Below are positions 54,448-64,000 of a stretch of DNA of 64,000 bases, piece after piece (the first letter of the stretch is position 1; the number at the start of each line of letters is the position of its first letter). A program made the translations under genes and the position numbers. The stretch is from Acidobacteriota bacterium (GTDB taxonomy: Bacteria > Acidobacteriota > Terriglobia > Terriglobales > Acidobacteriaceae). The DNA is taken from contig JAJZDM010000003.1 of the NCBI GenBank assembly GCA_021806005.1, positions 35,979-99,978 on the forward strand. Direction: 5' to 3'. The notes beneath the pieces were generated by a model that ran no database searches, was not told the origin of the DNA, and worked only from the letters and a program-made list of their open reading frames with translations.

Positions 54448-54469
54448 GAGGCCGCCCACGGGCGGCCTC
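54448..54469 (+). terminator. Intrinsic-terminator-like hairpin after the pilin gene
   Basis: GAGGCCGCCC-ac-GGGCGGCCTC followed by tctacttttg. Confidence 0.7.
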
Positions 54470-54783
54470 TCTACTTTTGCCCCACAGAGTTCATCGTGCC
54501 GGCGGTGGTCTTCAAAGCCTCCCAATCGATAAGCCGCTGCCGCCCGCCACGAGTAGAGACTCCACACCCCCCGCAGTCGATCGCCGCTTCCATTGGATTC
54601 CACTCAAAACGGCTCGTCAGAGCCTGCTGCAAACGGCAAACCGCTCTTTCCGCATCTAACTTCTCTTTGACTCGCTGGCGTCCTGGCGATGATCTAATGA
54701 CCAGAGCGAGTTCGACATCCCGAGCCGCCCAATCTGGTTTGCGGCTCGTCCGGTTCACGCCCAACCATCAGGAGAGGAAGTAC

Positions 54784-56415
54784 ATGACGGATCAAATCAC
54801 TCCCCTGGCCTCCCGGCCAGCCTGGAAGGCCCTTCAACAACACGCTGAAACGCTTCGTCCCCAGCATCTGCGCGAGATCTTCCAAGCCGACCCCACGCGC
54901 GGTGAACGCTTCACCGCCCAGGCCTGCGGCCTCTTCCTGGACTACTCCAAGAACCGCATCACGGACGAAACATTGAGACTCCTCATCGAGTTGGCCAAAG
55001 AGTCCGGGTTGCGCGAGCGCGCCGAGGCCATGTTTACCGGGGAGAAGATCAATACCACCGAGAATCGCGCCGTCCTCCATGTGGCCTTGCGTGCTCCCCG
55101 ATCGGAGTCCATCCTCGTCGACGGGGAGGATGTCGTGCCGGGCGTTCATCAGGTTCTGGACAAGATGGCCGCCTTCGCCGAACAGGTGCGCTCCGGCGCA
55201 TGGCTCGGATACACCGGAAAGCCCATACGGAATGTCATCAACATCGGCATCGGCGGCTCTGACCTGGGACCGGTGATGGCCTACGAGGCCCTCCGCCATT
55301 ACTCCCAGCGCGACCTCAACTTCCGCTTCGTCTCCAACGTGGACAGCACCGACTTCGCGGAAGCCGTGCACGAACTCAACCCGGAAGAGACCCTGTTCCT
55401 CGTAGCCTCCAAGACCTTCACAACCCTTGAGACCATGACCAACGCCCACTCTGCCCGGGCCTGGACACTGGGACAACTCAAGCAGACTGAGGCGATCGCA
55501 CGCCACTTTGTGGCCATCTCCACCAACGCAGAAGCCGTATCGAACTTCGGCATCGATACCGCCAACATGTTCGGCTTCTGGGACTGGGTGGGCGGCCGCT
55601 ACTCCATGGACTCCGCGATCGGCCTCTCCACCATGATCGCCATCGGTCCGGAGAACTTCCGCGCCATGCTGGACGGCTTCCACGCCATGGACGTCCACTT
55701 TCGGACAGCCCCGCTGGAGCAGAACCTTCCGGTTCTGCTTGGACTGCTTGCTGTCTGGTACAACGATTTCTTCAACGCCCAGACCGTCGCCATCCTGCCC
55801 TACGAGCAGTACCTGAAGCGCTTCCCTGCCTACCTGCAGCAACTCACCATGGAGTCCAACGGCAAGCACGTCAGCCTCAACGGCACACCGGTAACCACCG
55901 ATACCGGGCCAATCTACTGGGGTGAGCCCGGAACCAACGGTCAACACTCCTTCTACCAGCTCATTCACCAGGGAACCCGCCTGATTCCCTGCGACTTTAT
56001 CGGCTTCTACAAGAGCATCAACCCTCTGGGCCGGCATCACGACATGCTGATGGCCAACGTCTTCGCCCAGGCCGAGGCGCTGGCCTTCGGCAAAACCGCC
56101 GCCGAGGTTCGCGCCGAAGGTGTTGCGGAGGCACTGGTTCCCCACAAGGTCTTCGAGGGCAACCGCCCCTCCAACACCCTGCTGGCAGAACGCCTCACCC
56201 CCTATACCCTGGGTACGCTGGTTGCGCTTTACGAGCACTCTGTCTTTACCCAGGGTGCGATCTGGTCTATCGACTCCTTCGACCAGTGGGGCGTAGAACT
56301 TGGCAAAGTGCTGGCCACGCGGATCCTGGGGGAGATTGAGTCAGCCTCCGAACCACCCCTGGCTCACGACACATCCACCTCGAATCTGATTCGGCTCTAT
56401 CGCAGCCACAAATAG
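54784..56415 (+). CDS. pgi: Glucose-6-phosphate isomerase
   Basis: '[21 protein letters not shown]', '[13 protein letters not shown]', '[23 protein letters not shown]', '[28 protein letters not shown]'. Confidence 0.96.
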   Translation: MTDQITPLASRPAWKALQQHAETLRPQHLREIFQADPTRGERFTAQACGLFLDYSKNRITDETLRLLIELAKESGLRERAEAMFTGEKINTTENRAVLHVALRAPRSESILVDGEDVVPGVHQVLDKMAAFAEQVRSGAWLGYTGKPIRNVINIGIGGSDLGPVMAYEALRHYSQRDLNFRFVSNVDSTDFAEAVHELNPEETLFLVASKTFTTLETMTNAHSARAWTLGQLKQTEAIARHFVAISTNAEAVSNFGIDTANMFGFWDWVGGRYSMDSAIGLSTMIAIGPENFRAMLDGFHAMDVHFRTAPLEQNLPVLLGLLAVWYNDFFNAQTVAILPYEQYLKRFPAYLQQLTMESNGKHVSLNGTPVTTDTGPIYWGEPGTNGQHSFYQLIHQGTRLIPCDFIGFYKSINPLGRHHDMLMANVFAQAEALAFGKTAAEVRAEGVAEALVPHKVFEGNRPSNTLLAERLTPYTLGTLVALYEHSVFTQGAIWSIDSFDQWGVELGKVLATRILGEIESASEPPLAHDTSTSNLIRLYRSHK

Positions 56416-56549
56416 AGGAATTCTCCGCGAAGATCACCCCATTGAGACGATTACCGATACTTCCCACGAGTGACTTGCCGTATATCGGACACAAGTACAA
56501 GGCAAGTTATTGCATGGAAACGATCGTGCGTTTATCGTAGAAACTGAGC

Positions 56550-56586
56550 GGCAATCGCCTGGGTTCCTGAGTCCCAGGCGGTTGCC
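56550..56586 (+). promoter_or_regulatory. 14-bp stem-loop in the leader of the IclR-type gene
   Basis: GGCAATCGCCTGGG-ttcctgagt-CCCAGGCGGTTGCC (one G.U wobble), ends 38 nt before the start codon. Confidence 0.65.
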
Positions 56587-56624
56587 TCGCCCAGAACACT
56601 CGGAGTATCTCGAGGAGGTCTCGT

Positions 56625-57464
56625 TTGTCACCCGCCGCCGCAACCGCTTCACCCGCACCTCCTGCCAAAGCCAAGATTCTTCCCGGTGTAGCCCTTGACT
56701 CCTACACCGGTGACCCAAACTTCATGGCCTCCTTGGCCCGGGGCCTGGTGGTGATCGAAGCCTTCACACCGCAGACGCCACAGATGACCATCTCGCAGCT
56801 CTCCCTGCGCACCGGCCTCTCCCGAGCGGCTGTACGCCGTTGCCTTTATACACTCGTCAAGCTTGGCTTCGCCGGCGCCGATGAATCCCAGCGCTACTCC
56901 CTGCGTCCCAAGATGCTCTCCCTGGCCAACACCTACACGGCCTCCAGCACACTGGCCAACGCCGCGCAACCGGTTCTGGAGCGCATGTCCAACACCTACC
57001 ACGAGAGCTTCTCCGTGGCCACGCTGGACGGCGACCAGATTGTCTACATCGCTCGCAGCAGCGTTACCCGCGTAATGTCCGTCGACCTGCACATCGGCTC
57101 ACGCCTCCCGGCCTTTTGCACCAGCATGGGCCGCGTCCTCCTCGCCTACCTTCCCCAGGACCAGCTTGAGGCCACACTCTCCCGTCTGGTTCTTACCCAG
57201 TACACACCCCGGACCATCAACTCCATCGACAAGCTCCGCCTGGCGCTGCGCAACGTGCGTCGCAACGGCTACGCCCTGGTGGATCAGGAGTATGAGATCG
57301 GTCTCCGCTCCATCGCGGTACCCATATACGCAGGAAACGGCCGCGTGGTCGCCGTGGTCAACCTGAGCGGCCACGCCCCCCGCATCCCCATGCTGGAGAT
57401 GCAGACTCGCTTTCTGCCTCCGCTGCGCGCCGCTGCCGCTGAACTGAGCGTCTTTCTGCGCTAA
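56625..57464 (+). CDS. IclR-family (PcaR-like) transcriptional regulator
   Basis: 'MASLARGLVVIEAFTPQTPQMTISQLSLRTGLSRAAVRRCLYTLVKLGFAG' wHTH and IclR effector domain 'ALVDQEYEIGLRSIAVPIYAGNGRVVAVVNLSGHAPRI'; TTG start after GAGGAGG. Confidence 0.92.
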   Translation: MSPAAATASPAPPAKAKILPGVALDSYTGDPNFMASLARGLVVIEAFTPQTPQMTISQLSLRTGLSRAAVRRCLYTLVKLGFAGADESQRYSLRPKMLSLANTYTASSTLANAAQPVLERMSNTYHESFSVATLDGDQIVYIARSSVTRVMSVDLHIGSRLPAFCTSMGRVLLAYLPQDQLEATLSRLVLTQYTPRTINSIDKLRLALRNVRRNGYALVDQEYEIGLRSIAVPIYAGNGRVVAVVNLSGHAPRIPMLEMQTRFLPPLRAAAAELSVFLR

Positions 57465-58107
57465 AGCATCTTCAGTGCAGGTGTACCCAACGCCTCGATC
57501 TTGATGGGCGTTTTCCCCCAATGAAAACGCCACATTAAGCCCTCTTCGGGACACCCATCCAAACTGAAAATGCTATAGAAGCGGTGCCCCGCAGGGGTGA
57601 CGTGGGACACCGAAATGAATGAGCGCAATGGATGAGCGCACACCGGCAGACTCGCCTGCTGGAGTGCCAAAACGCCACAGCATGCCCTCCCCGGCAGTCC
57701 CGGCGCCGAAAAGACGTCTCACCGCCTGGCGCTGTTCGGCAGCTCCCTGACCCAACGCCCTCCACCGTACGAACTTCTGCCCACTCCGACCTTGTTCACT
57801 TCGGGGAAGATCCAGCACGCGTGGACCTGTCTCGCCGCAGCGCACAGAATCACCGCTGCCACCTGTCAGCGGTGCCACTTTTCACGAACAGATAGCGTCT
57901 ATCCAGATGTGCTCAACCTTCCATGCCGCAGCGATCTTCCTATCACCAAGACCCTGTCGTCAGATACAGCCGGAAGAGATCGTTGGCAATTCACCTTTGG
58001 CCGCCATGGAAACCGGGAGAAGCACCGATGCAGAACGGATAAAAGACAGTTAATTCAGTATGATCCGGGCTTAAGCCCCCTAGCCGGAGGGTAGTAGAAT
58101 CAGCGCA

Positions 58108-59370
58108 ATGTTACTCACAACCAGGTGTCGCACCATAGCCATCGTGTTCTGGCTTTGTGCCTTCGTCACCATTCCGATATGGACCCGGACGGATCAAGCC
58201 GGTTATGACATCGTGTTCTATCACAACGCGATCACCTCGCTCCGCGCCGGTCACGACCCCTACCTGGATGCCATACAGCGCCAGCAGACCTTTCACCAGA
58301 CTCTCGCCCAGCATCCCGACGCCTACCCACCCTGCAGCTACGTTTACTCGCCGATTACGCTTCCGCTTCTGCGTCTAATTGGCCTTCTCCCCGAGGGATT
58401 GGCCTACACCCTCTACTGGCTCATTCTGGTCGCTGGCGTCTTCGCCGTTCTTTGGGTAACCACCAGCGCCCGGGAGCAGACGGAACGCACCTTCATTACC
58501 CTGGTTGCTCCGCTGGCCGCCTTCTGCCCCGGCCTGCTGGCGCATGACACCATTCTGAGCGGGAATGTAGCCTTTATCCTTTATGCCCTGATCCTGCTCG
58601 GAGCCGCCTATGGCTGGCGGCATGGGATCTGGCGCTGGTGTTACCTTGCTATCTTCATCGCATCCTGCTTCAAGCCGCCGTTGCTGACACTGCTGGCCAT
58701 CCCCTTGTTCTCCTCCCGCCGCCCGTGGCTGCCGGTTGGCGCCACAGCCGCTCTGGGCCTGGGAGTCTTCGCAATACAGTCCCGCCTGCTACCCACGCTC
58801 TTCCTTCACTTTTTGCAGGCCGTGCAACTGCAGTTCACCTACAACCACGACTTCGGCTCCAGCCCCGCCGGCATCTTCAGCGATCTGCTGGTTCACTACG
58901 GCCGATCGTACATGCCGGCTTCAGTCGTCTTTTACATGCTCTACGCCGCCGTCATCGTCGGCCTGCTCTTCCATCTCTCCCGCCAATATCTGGCCGGCAG
59001 GCTCACCCTGCAGCAGTGGATGCCCGTTCTGCTGATCGGCGCCATCCTGCTCAACCCGCGCATCATGGAGTATGACGCGGCTCCCCTGGCGATTCCCATG
59101 GCTCTGGTCGCCTGGCGGTTCTTTACCCGCCATGGCGTCACCGCCCGCGCTGTCATCACCTATCTGGGCGCCTTTCTGCTCGCCAATCTGATCGCCGTGA
59201 ACCTCCACGACGCATGGAAGCCGACAGAGTGCCTTCTGTTGACCACCATCTTCTCCACTGGAGTCTGGAGTCTGCTGCAGCAGGCCGAAGCCGCCATCCC
59301 TCTGGCGCGAATCGATCGAACGGAAGCACTCGAGGAGCCGAACCCAGATCAGGATCTGGTCCCCGCCTGA
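58108..59370 (+). CDS. GT87/DUF2029-type polyprenol-linked glycosyltransferase, membrane
   Basis: 'DIVFYHNAITSLRAGHDPYLDA...YPPCSYVYSPITLPLLRLIGLL', multi-TM, GT-C-like organisation. Confidence 0.75.
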   Translation: MLLTTRCRTIAIVFWLCAFVTIPIWTRTDQAGYDIVFYHNAITSLRAGHDPYLDAIQRQQTFHQTLAQHPDAYPPCSYVYSPITLPLLRLIGLLPEGLAYTLYWLILVAGVFAVLWVTTSAREQTERTFITLVAPLAAFCPGLLAHDTILSGNVAFILYALILLGAAYGWRHGIWRWCYLAIFIASCFKPPLLTLLAIPLFSSRRPWLPVGATAALGLGVFAIQSRLLPTLFLHFLQAVQLQFTYNHDFGSSPAGIFSDLLVHYGRSYMPASVVFYMLYAAVIVGLLFHLSRQYLAGRLTLQQWMPVLLIGAILLNPRIMEYDAAPLAIPMALVAWRFFTRHGVTARAVITYLGAFLLANLIAVNLHDAWKPTECLLLTTIFSTGVWSLLQQAEAAIPLARIDRTEALEEPNPDQDLVPA

Positions 59371-59736
59371 CCGTCATCTTCCCGATCTCGTTCAGAGCCG
59401 TCACTGCCGCAGCGTCTTTGCCCAGGGAGCCTCTCCTGCGACTGTCGTCGCGGTGCTCATCCCGGCGATGCTCGTCTGGAATCAGCCTCTTGCCGGCCGG
59501 TTTCGCCACCGGATCCGGGCGTCCATCCATTCGCTTGATACCCGATCCTCGCACCTGGATACCCGCAGGAAATCCTTGTCCTCAAAAGCGGAGCAGATCC
59601 CCCTCCGCCCGCTCCCCGCTCCGGCATCCACGCCTCGCCATTACAAATGTCTTACACACGGCGGTCTGGCGCCCGAGTATCGTGAGCAACAGGACGAGGA
59701 AAAGTCCAACTTACTCCCAAGGACGATATCCCCAGA

Positions 59737-60714
59737 ATGAATTCAACCTTACTTGACGTTGAACCGGGAACCGACACCCCAGCCAGCGCTCTCCTGGCCG
59801 CTCAAGAGATCCAGCTCAAGGTCAAGCAGGACCTCCGCATGGGCCGCCAGTACCAGGAGGGCCGCGTGAATTGGATTACGGCCGTCGCCATGGGGCTGTT
59901 CCATGTCGGCGCCGTTGCAGCGCTCTTCTTCTTCTCCTGGAAGAATCTGGCCGCCTTCTGCATCATGTACTTCTTGGCCATCAACGTCGGAATTGGCATG
60001 GCCTACCATCGGCTGCTCACGCACCGCGGTTACAAAACTCCAGCGTGGCTGGAGTATCTGCTCACAACGTGCGGCTGTCTTGCCCTGGAAGGCGGTCCCA
60101 TCTTCTGGGTGGCCACCCATCGCGTCCATCACCAGAACTCCGATCAGGAGGGCGACCCGCACACCCCGCACGACGGTACCTGGTGGGCGCACGCCGGCTG
60201 GATTCTCTCCGGCCGCGCCCTGCACTCGGAGACCGCACTGCTGGGCCGCTACGCTCCGGACCTTACCCGCGACCGCGTTCACGTCTGGCTCTCCAAGTAT
60301 CACTACATCCCCCTGATCCTCACCGGTCTGGCCCAGCTCGCGCTGGGCGCCGCGCTCACCCCCAACCATCGCCTCACCGGTGCCATCGGGATGCTGCTGT
60401 GGGGAACATTCCTGCGCGTCACCCTCGGCCTCCACGCCACCTGGCTGGTTAATTCCGCAACCCATTTATGGGGCAAGCGCCGCTTTGAGACCAAGGACGA
60501 TTCGCGCAACAACTGGTGGGTCGCCCTTCTTACCGGCGGCGAAGGATGGCACAACAACCACCACGCCCATCCTGTCAGCGCCCGCCACGGCCTGGCCTGG
60601 TACGAATTCGATATCAACTACTACGGTATCTGGCTGCTATCCAAAGTCGGACTCGCCAAAAGAGTCCAGATCGCCCGCTTCGACCCGGCCGACCCCAGAC
60701 CCGCCGGAGCATAG
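59737..60714 (+). CDS. Acyl-CoA/acyl-lipid fatty acid desaturase (delta-9 type)
   Basis: Three histidine boxes 'HRLLTHRG', 'HRVHHQNSD', 'HNNHHAH' and TM pairs. Confidence 0.93.
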   Translation: MNSTLLDVEPGTDTPASALLAAQEIQLKVKQDLRMGRQYQEGRVNWITAVAMGLFHVGAVAALFFFSWKNLAAFCIMYFLAINVGIGMAYHRLLTHRGYKTPAWLEYLLTTCGCLALEGGPIFWVATHRVHHQNSDQEGDPHTPHDGTWWAHAGWILSGRALHSETALLGRYAPDLTRDRVHVWLSKYHYIPLILTGLAQLALGAALTPNHRLTGAIGMLLWGTFLRVTLGLHATWLVNSATHLWGKRRFETKDDSRNNWWVALLTGGEGWHNNHHAHPVSARHGLAWYEFDINYYGIWLLSKVGLAKRVQIARFDPADPRPAGA

Positions 60715-60732
60715 AACTCAGCACAGATCACC

Positions 60733-60788
60733 GGCGGCGCATCTGCGCGCCGCCTTTCAGGCCCACCCGGTTCAACCGTGTGGGCCTG
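60733..60788 (+). terminator. Two adjacent hairpins after the desaturase gene
   Basis: GGCGGCGC-atctgc-GCGCCGCC then tttc; CAGGCCCAC-(ccggttcaaccgt)-GTGGGCCTG then tttgct. Confidence 0.65.
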
Positions 60789-60810
60789 TTTGCTCTATGC
60801 TCAATAGTGC

Positions 60811-61737
60811 ATGAACCTTACCCGGCGCCGCGGAGCCAAAGCGTTTTTCATTACGCTGGGCGTGTGTCTTACCGCCGTGGCGGTCATCCTGAACATTACC
60901 TGGATTCATCACAACAGCCGGCGCATCGCCATCGACCTTCTGGGCGTCGTTCTCTTCTCCATCCTGATCGCCGGTCTGGTGCTCAACACCGTGTTTCTGG
61001 TTCGCGAGGTGCGCCGCAACGAGCGTCAGGACTCATTTCTCAAGGCAGTCACGCACGAGTTGAAGACTCCCATCGCCAGCATCCGGCTCTACCTGGACAC
61101 CCTGGAGCGCCATCCCGGCGACGAGCAACAACGGCAGCGCTTTTACGCCATCATGCGCGAGGACAGCGACCGTCTGCTGGCCACTGTGGAGACCGTCCTT
61201 AAAGCCGGCGAACTCGGTCAGCGCCAGCGGGTCCAGCAGCGCACCCGCATCGAGCTTTATCCCCTGGTTGCCGACTGCATCTCTACTGTGCTCACCCGTC
61301 ATCACCTGCCCCAGGAGAGCATCACCCTGGATGAGATCCCGGGCAGCGTCCGACTCTTCGTGCTGGCCAACATCGATGACCTTCGTACCGCCATCCTCAA
61401 TCTGCTGGACAATGCGGTGAAGTACTCTCCTCAGGGCATCCACATCCGCTGCAACCTGGCCATAGAACGTTACACCTGGGTGGTCCTCTCTATCTCTGAC
61501 ACTGGACTCGGCCTGCTTCCCCGGGAGCTGAAACGCATCTTCAAACGCTTCTACCGAGTTCCATCCAACGACCAGGTTAAAATCAAGGGGACTGGTCTTG
61601 GTCTCTTCCTGGTTCGCACCATCGTCCGTCAGCATGGTGGCAGCATCCACGCCAGCAGCGAGGGCCAGGGCAAGGGATGCACCTTCAAACTCAAACTTCC
61701 TCTCTTCATCGGTAACCTGCCTCCGAAAACGCCATGA
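60811..61737 (+). CDS. Sensor histidine kinase
   Basis: Two TM helices, 'FLKAVTHELKTPIASIRLYLDTLERH', 'NLLDNAVKYSPQG', 'GTGLGLFLVRTIVRQHGGSI'. Confidence 0.94.
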   Translation: MNLTRRRGAKAFFITLGVCLTAVAVILNITWIHHNSRRIAIDLLGVVLFSILIAGLVLNTVFLVREVRRNERQDSFLKAVTHELKTPIASIRLYLDTLERHPGDEQQRQRFYAIMREDSDRLLATVETVLKAGELGQRQRVQQRTRIELYPLVADCISTVLTRHHLPQESITLDEIPGSVRLFVLANIDDLRTAILNLLDNAVKYSPQGIHIRCNLAIERYTWVVLSISDTGLGLLPRELKRIFKRFYRVPSNDQVKIKGTGLGLFLVRTIVRQHGGSIHASSEGQGKGCTFKLKLPLFIGNLPPKTP

Positions 61738-62432
61738 AACTTTTCAACATCTTTCTACTTTGGAAGTTCTTTGCCCTCGCGTTCAGCGCACTTCTCCCGC
61801 TGGTCAATCCGCTGGGCTCGGCGTTGCTCATCGTCGGCTTCGTGGGTCCGGTGCCCATGCACCTTTATCACTCACTGGCGAAACGAATTGCCATCAACGT
61901 CCTCATCTTCTTTGGCACCATTGAGCTGGTTGGCTCGGCCATCCTCAACTTCTTCGGCATCTCGCTTCCCATCGTGCAGGTCTCCGGTGGGCTGGTGATC
62001 GCCGCGATGGGCTGGTCTCTGCTCAACCAGGCCAGCACCGCCTCCAGCACCGATCAGCAGAAATCCCAGGTGGAAGCCGGCGACGTCGAAGTTCTCTCCA
62101 CCTCTCTGACCGAGAGATCCTTCTATCCCTTCACCTTTCCGCTCACGGTCGGGCCAGGCTGCATCGTTGTCACCCTCACGCTCAGCGCGCAGGCCACCCA
62201 GGATACGCTGTACCGCACGCTGATTGCGCATAGCGGCATCATACTGGCCACCATCTCGATGGCCATTCTCATCTTCATCACCTACGCAAACGCTCCCCGC
62301 ATCACCAAGGCCATCTCGCCGTCGACGGCGCATGGCATCCTGCGCGTTGTTGCCTTCTTCCTCTTCTGCATCGGCGTACAGATCACCTGGACAGGCCTGA
62401 GCGCACTCCTCAACTCCTTCCTTCATCCCTAA
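61734..62432 (+). CDS. MarC family integral membrane protein
   Basis: 'ALLPLVNPLGSALLIVGF', 'LNFFGISLPIVQVSGGLVIAAMGWSLLNQ', 'YPFTFPLTVGPGCIVVTLTL', 'RVVAFFLFCIGVQITWTGLSALL'; ATGA overlap with the kinase gene. Confidence 0.9.
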   Translation: MKLFNIFLLWKFFALAFSALLPLVNPLGSALLIVGFVGPVPMHLYHSLAKRIAINVLIFFGTIELVGSAILNFFGISLPIVQVSGGLVIAAMGWSLLNQASTASSTDQQKSQVEAGDVEVLSTSLTERSFYPFTFPLTVGPGCIVVTLTLSAQATQDTLYRTLIAHSGIILATISMAILIFITYANAPRITKAISPSTAHGILRVVAFFLFCIGVQITWTGLSALLNSFLHP

Positions 62433-62455
62433 CCCTGTTCATTGACGTTATCTCC

Positions 62456-63220
62456 ATGACTCTGCCCCGTCCCATCATCGCTGTGATCGAAGACGAAGAG
62501 CACCTCGCCCAGGGACTCATCTTCAACCTGGAAGCGGAAGGGTACCGCACCCATCATGAGGCGGACGGAGAGGCCGCGCTGCGCTGGCTCCTGAAGGCAA
62601 CCGATCCTGCGTCCGGCGACCGTCCCGCCGCCATCCTGCTGGATGTCATGCTGCCCGGCCGTGACGGGTTCTCCATCGCAAGCACCCTTCGCCAGGCTGG
62701 CCGCTACACCCCTGTTCTGATGCTCACGGCGCGCGGCCGCAGCGAAGATATCGTCGCCGGCTTCGCCGCCGGCGCGGATGACTACCTTCCCAAGCCCTTT
62801 GACCTGGGCGTCCTTCTGGCTCGTCTCTCCGCATTGCTGCGCCGCATGCAGTGGCAACAGCCCAGTTCCCTCCCAGCGCAACCAACCGCCACCGGCAAGA
62901 GCTTCACCCTGTCCGGCCACATCATCGACCTGGACGCCCTGGAAATTCGACCCCTTGATCCGACGGGCATCGGGGCAAAGATCGTCCATCTCACCCTGAT
63001 GGAGGCCGAACTGCTGCGTTATCTGCTCGATCATCCCGGCAAGATCATCTCCCGGTCCGAACTCCTGGAGAACGTCTGGCACGTCCGGGAAGATACGGAC
63101 ACGCGTGCGATCGATAACTTCATTGTCCGCCTGCGCCGCTACCTTGAACCAGACCCGGCCAAGCCCATCCACCTGCTCACCATTCGCGCCGTCGGCTACC
63201 GCTTCATCCCCGAGCCTTGA
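62456..63220 (+). CDS. OmpR-family response regulator
   Basis: Receiver 'IIAVIEDEEHLAQGLIFNLEAEGY', 'LLDVMLPGRDGFSIASTLR', wHTH 'LTLMEAELLRYLLDHPGKIISRSELLENVWHVREDTDTRAIDNFIVRLRRYLEPDP'. Confidence 0.95.
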   Translation: MTLPRPIIAVIEDEEHLAQGLIFNLEAEGYRTHHEADGEAALRWLLKATDPASGDRPAAILLDVMLPGRDGFSIASTLRQAGRYTPVLMLTARGRSEDIVAGFAAGADDYLPKPFDLGVLLARLSALLRRMQWQQPSSLPAQPTATGKSFTLSGHIIDLDALEIRPLDPTGIGAKIVHLTLMEAELLRYLLDHPGKIISRSELLENVWHVREDTDTRAIDNFIVRLRRYLEPDPAKPIHLLTIRAVGYRFIPEP

Positions 63221-63554
63221 TGTAAGCGCTGAAGAACTGCATCCCGAAACCGCCTCCCTGCAGCCGGCGCGACCAGCAAACAGCTTAGCCCCGACGCAGA
63301 GTCTTTACAGCCAGAGAGGTTGCCGGTCCGCCAATGGGCAACATCCTTGCCCGCGGAGTGCGGAGACTCAACCGAGACTGACGGCTTCTCCAGGGGACCC
63401 CTCGCGACTGGCCTGCTCCGACACCCCCATCAAAGGGCAATATCGCCCAGAGGTCCCCTCCTCACGTCCTCCGCCCTTTGCGCATCTCCCTCCTCTGCCA
63501 CGCAGGGAAACTACGCTGCGCGATTACCGCGTCTCTCTTCAAATTCATCTTTCT

Positions 63555-63570
63555 TGTGACAAATATCACA
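63555..63570. promoter_or_regulatory. CRP/FNR-superfamily-type palindrome TGTGA-CAAATA-TCACA
   Basis: Exact TGTGA-N6-TCACA inverted repeat in the 538-bp spacer upstream of the acetate transporter gene. Confidence 0.7.
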
Positions 63571-63758
63571 GCCAATGCTGCGCTCAAAAGCTGATCGTTC
63601 CCCAATCAACTTCATCGGTTCGCATCGCACGCAGTAAAACCGCAGCTAACCACTATCCATCGTCACAGCGAGCTTTCGTGTCGTGATGATGGCAAAACCA
63701 TGGCCGCTAACTCTGCCGCGCGGACAAGGAAAGACAAGAACAGCAAGAGGAGTCCATC

Positions 63759-64000
63759 ATGAGCCAAACCACCCCCGTGCCTGTTACACCCACCGTCAAA
63801 GCCGCCAACCCCGGTCCACTTGGACTCTTCGGCTTCGGTCTCACCACACTGCTTCTTTCCTCAATCAATGGCAGCTTGCTGCCCCCTGAAGCCCTCGCGG
63901 CCGTCGTTCCTCTGGCCTTTGCCTACGGAGGCACCGCTCAGTTTGTAGCAGGCGTCTTCGAGTTCAAATTTGGAAACACCTTTGGCGGCGTTGCCTTCTG
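63759..64000 (+). CDS. Acetate uptake transporter (GPR1/FUN34/YaaH, SatP family), 3'-truncated by window edge
   Basis: ATG at 63759 after AAGAGG: MSQTTPVPVTPTVKAANPGPLGLFGFGLTTLLLSSINGSLLPPEALAAVVPLAFAYGGTAQFVAGVFEFKFGNTFGGVAF; not in the ORF list because there is no stop. Confidence 0.88.
   Translation, partial: MSQTTPVPVTPTVKAANPGPLGLFGFGLTTLLLSSINGSLLPPEALAAVVPLAFAYGGTAQFVAGVFEFKFGNTFGGVAF

Noticed and set aside
54694-56238. 514-aa minus-strand ORF opposite pgi
   Set aside because: Complete overlap with a clear pgi; composition is typical antisense shadow coding in GC-rich DNA, no recognisable domain.
1-64000. CRISPR arrays, transposases, integrases, rRNA operons, prophage genes, known phage-defence genes
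   Set aside because: Looked for regularly spaced repeats and hallmark motifs among the ORFs; none recognised.

Overview
The window is 64 kb of GC-rich chromosomal DNA. Gene content and style suggest Acidobacteria (an inference from gene families; no search was run). Most of it is housekeeping and accessory metabolism: argS, polygalacturonase plus a GntR regulator, a fused pabB-pabC gene, efp, a 2-oxoacid:ferredoxin oxidoreductase pair, a Tat-exported GH2 enzyme, lolA, a tRNA-Arg(TCT), cimA, hldE with a heptosyltransferase and a DUF4254 gene, yvcK, rlmN, an M16 peptidase, a type IV pilin-like gene, pgi, an IclR regulator, a GT87, a fatty acid desaturase, a histidine kinase-MarC-response regulator run, and an edge-truncated acetate transporter.

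Three parts deserve attention. (1) About 36.9-50.6 kb is a divergent nitrate/nitrite assimilation island. The minus arm is HemD-GAF-ANTAR, then NirA, a CysJ-like flavoprotein and a MOSC protein. The plus arm is a DmsB-DmsC fusion, a NasA/NarB-type nitrate reductase, an alginate-export-family porin, NarK and a 52-aa membrane protein. The HemD-GAF-ANTAR protein suggests a tetrapyrrole-sensing, RNA-binding regulator; hairpins sit in candidate leaders and a perfect 16/17-bp tandem repeat lies in the divergent spacer. The MOSC gene has an in-frame TGA exactly where a conserved Arg (CGA) is expected, and the conserved C-terminus continues in frame after it. (2) About 16.9-26.2 kb holds a CRTAC1/ASPIC-UnbV protein, a pentaheme-TPR protein and a monoheme cytochrome, divergent from a Reg_prop sensor kinase/NarL regulator/secreted protein operon. 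(3) A perfect TGTGA-N6-TCACA palindrome lies upstream of the acetate transporter. No CRISPR arrays, transposases, rRNA or prophage genes were recognised.
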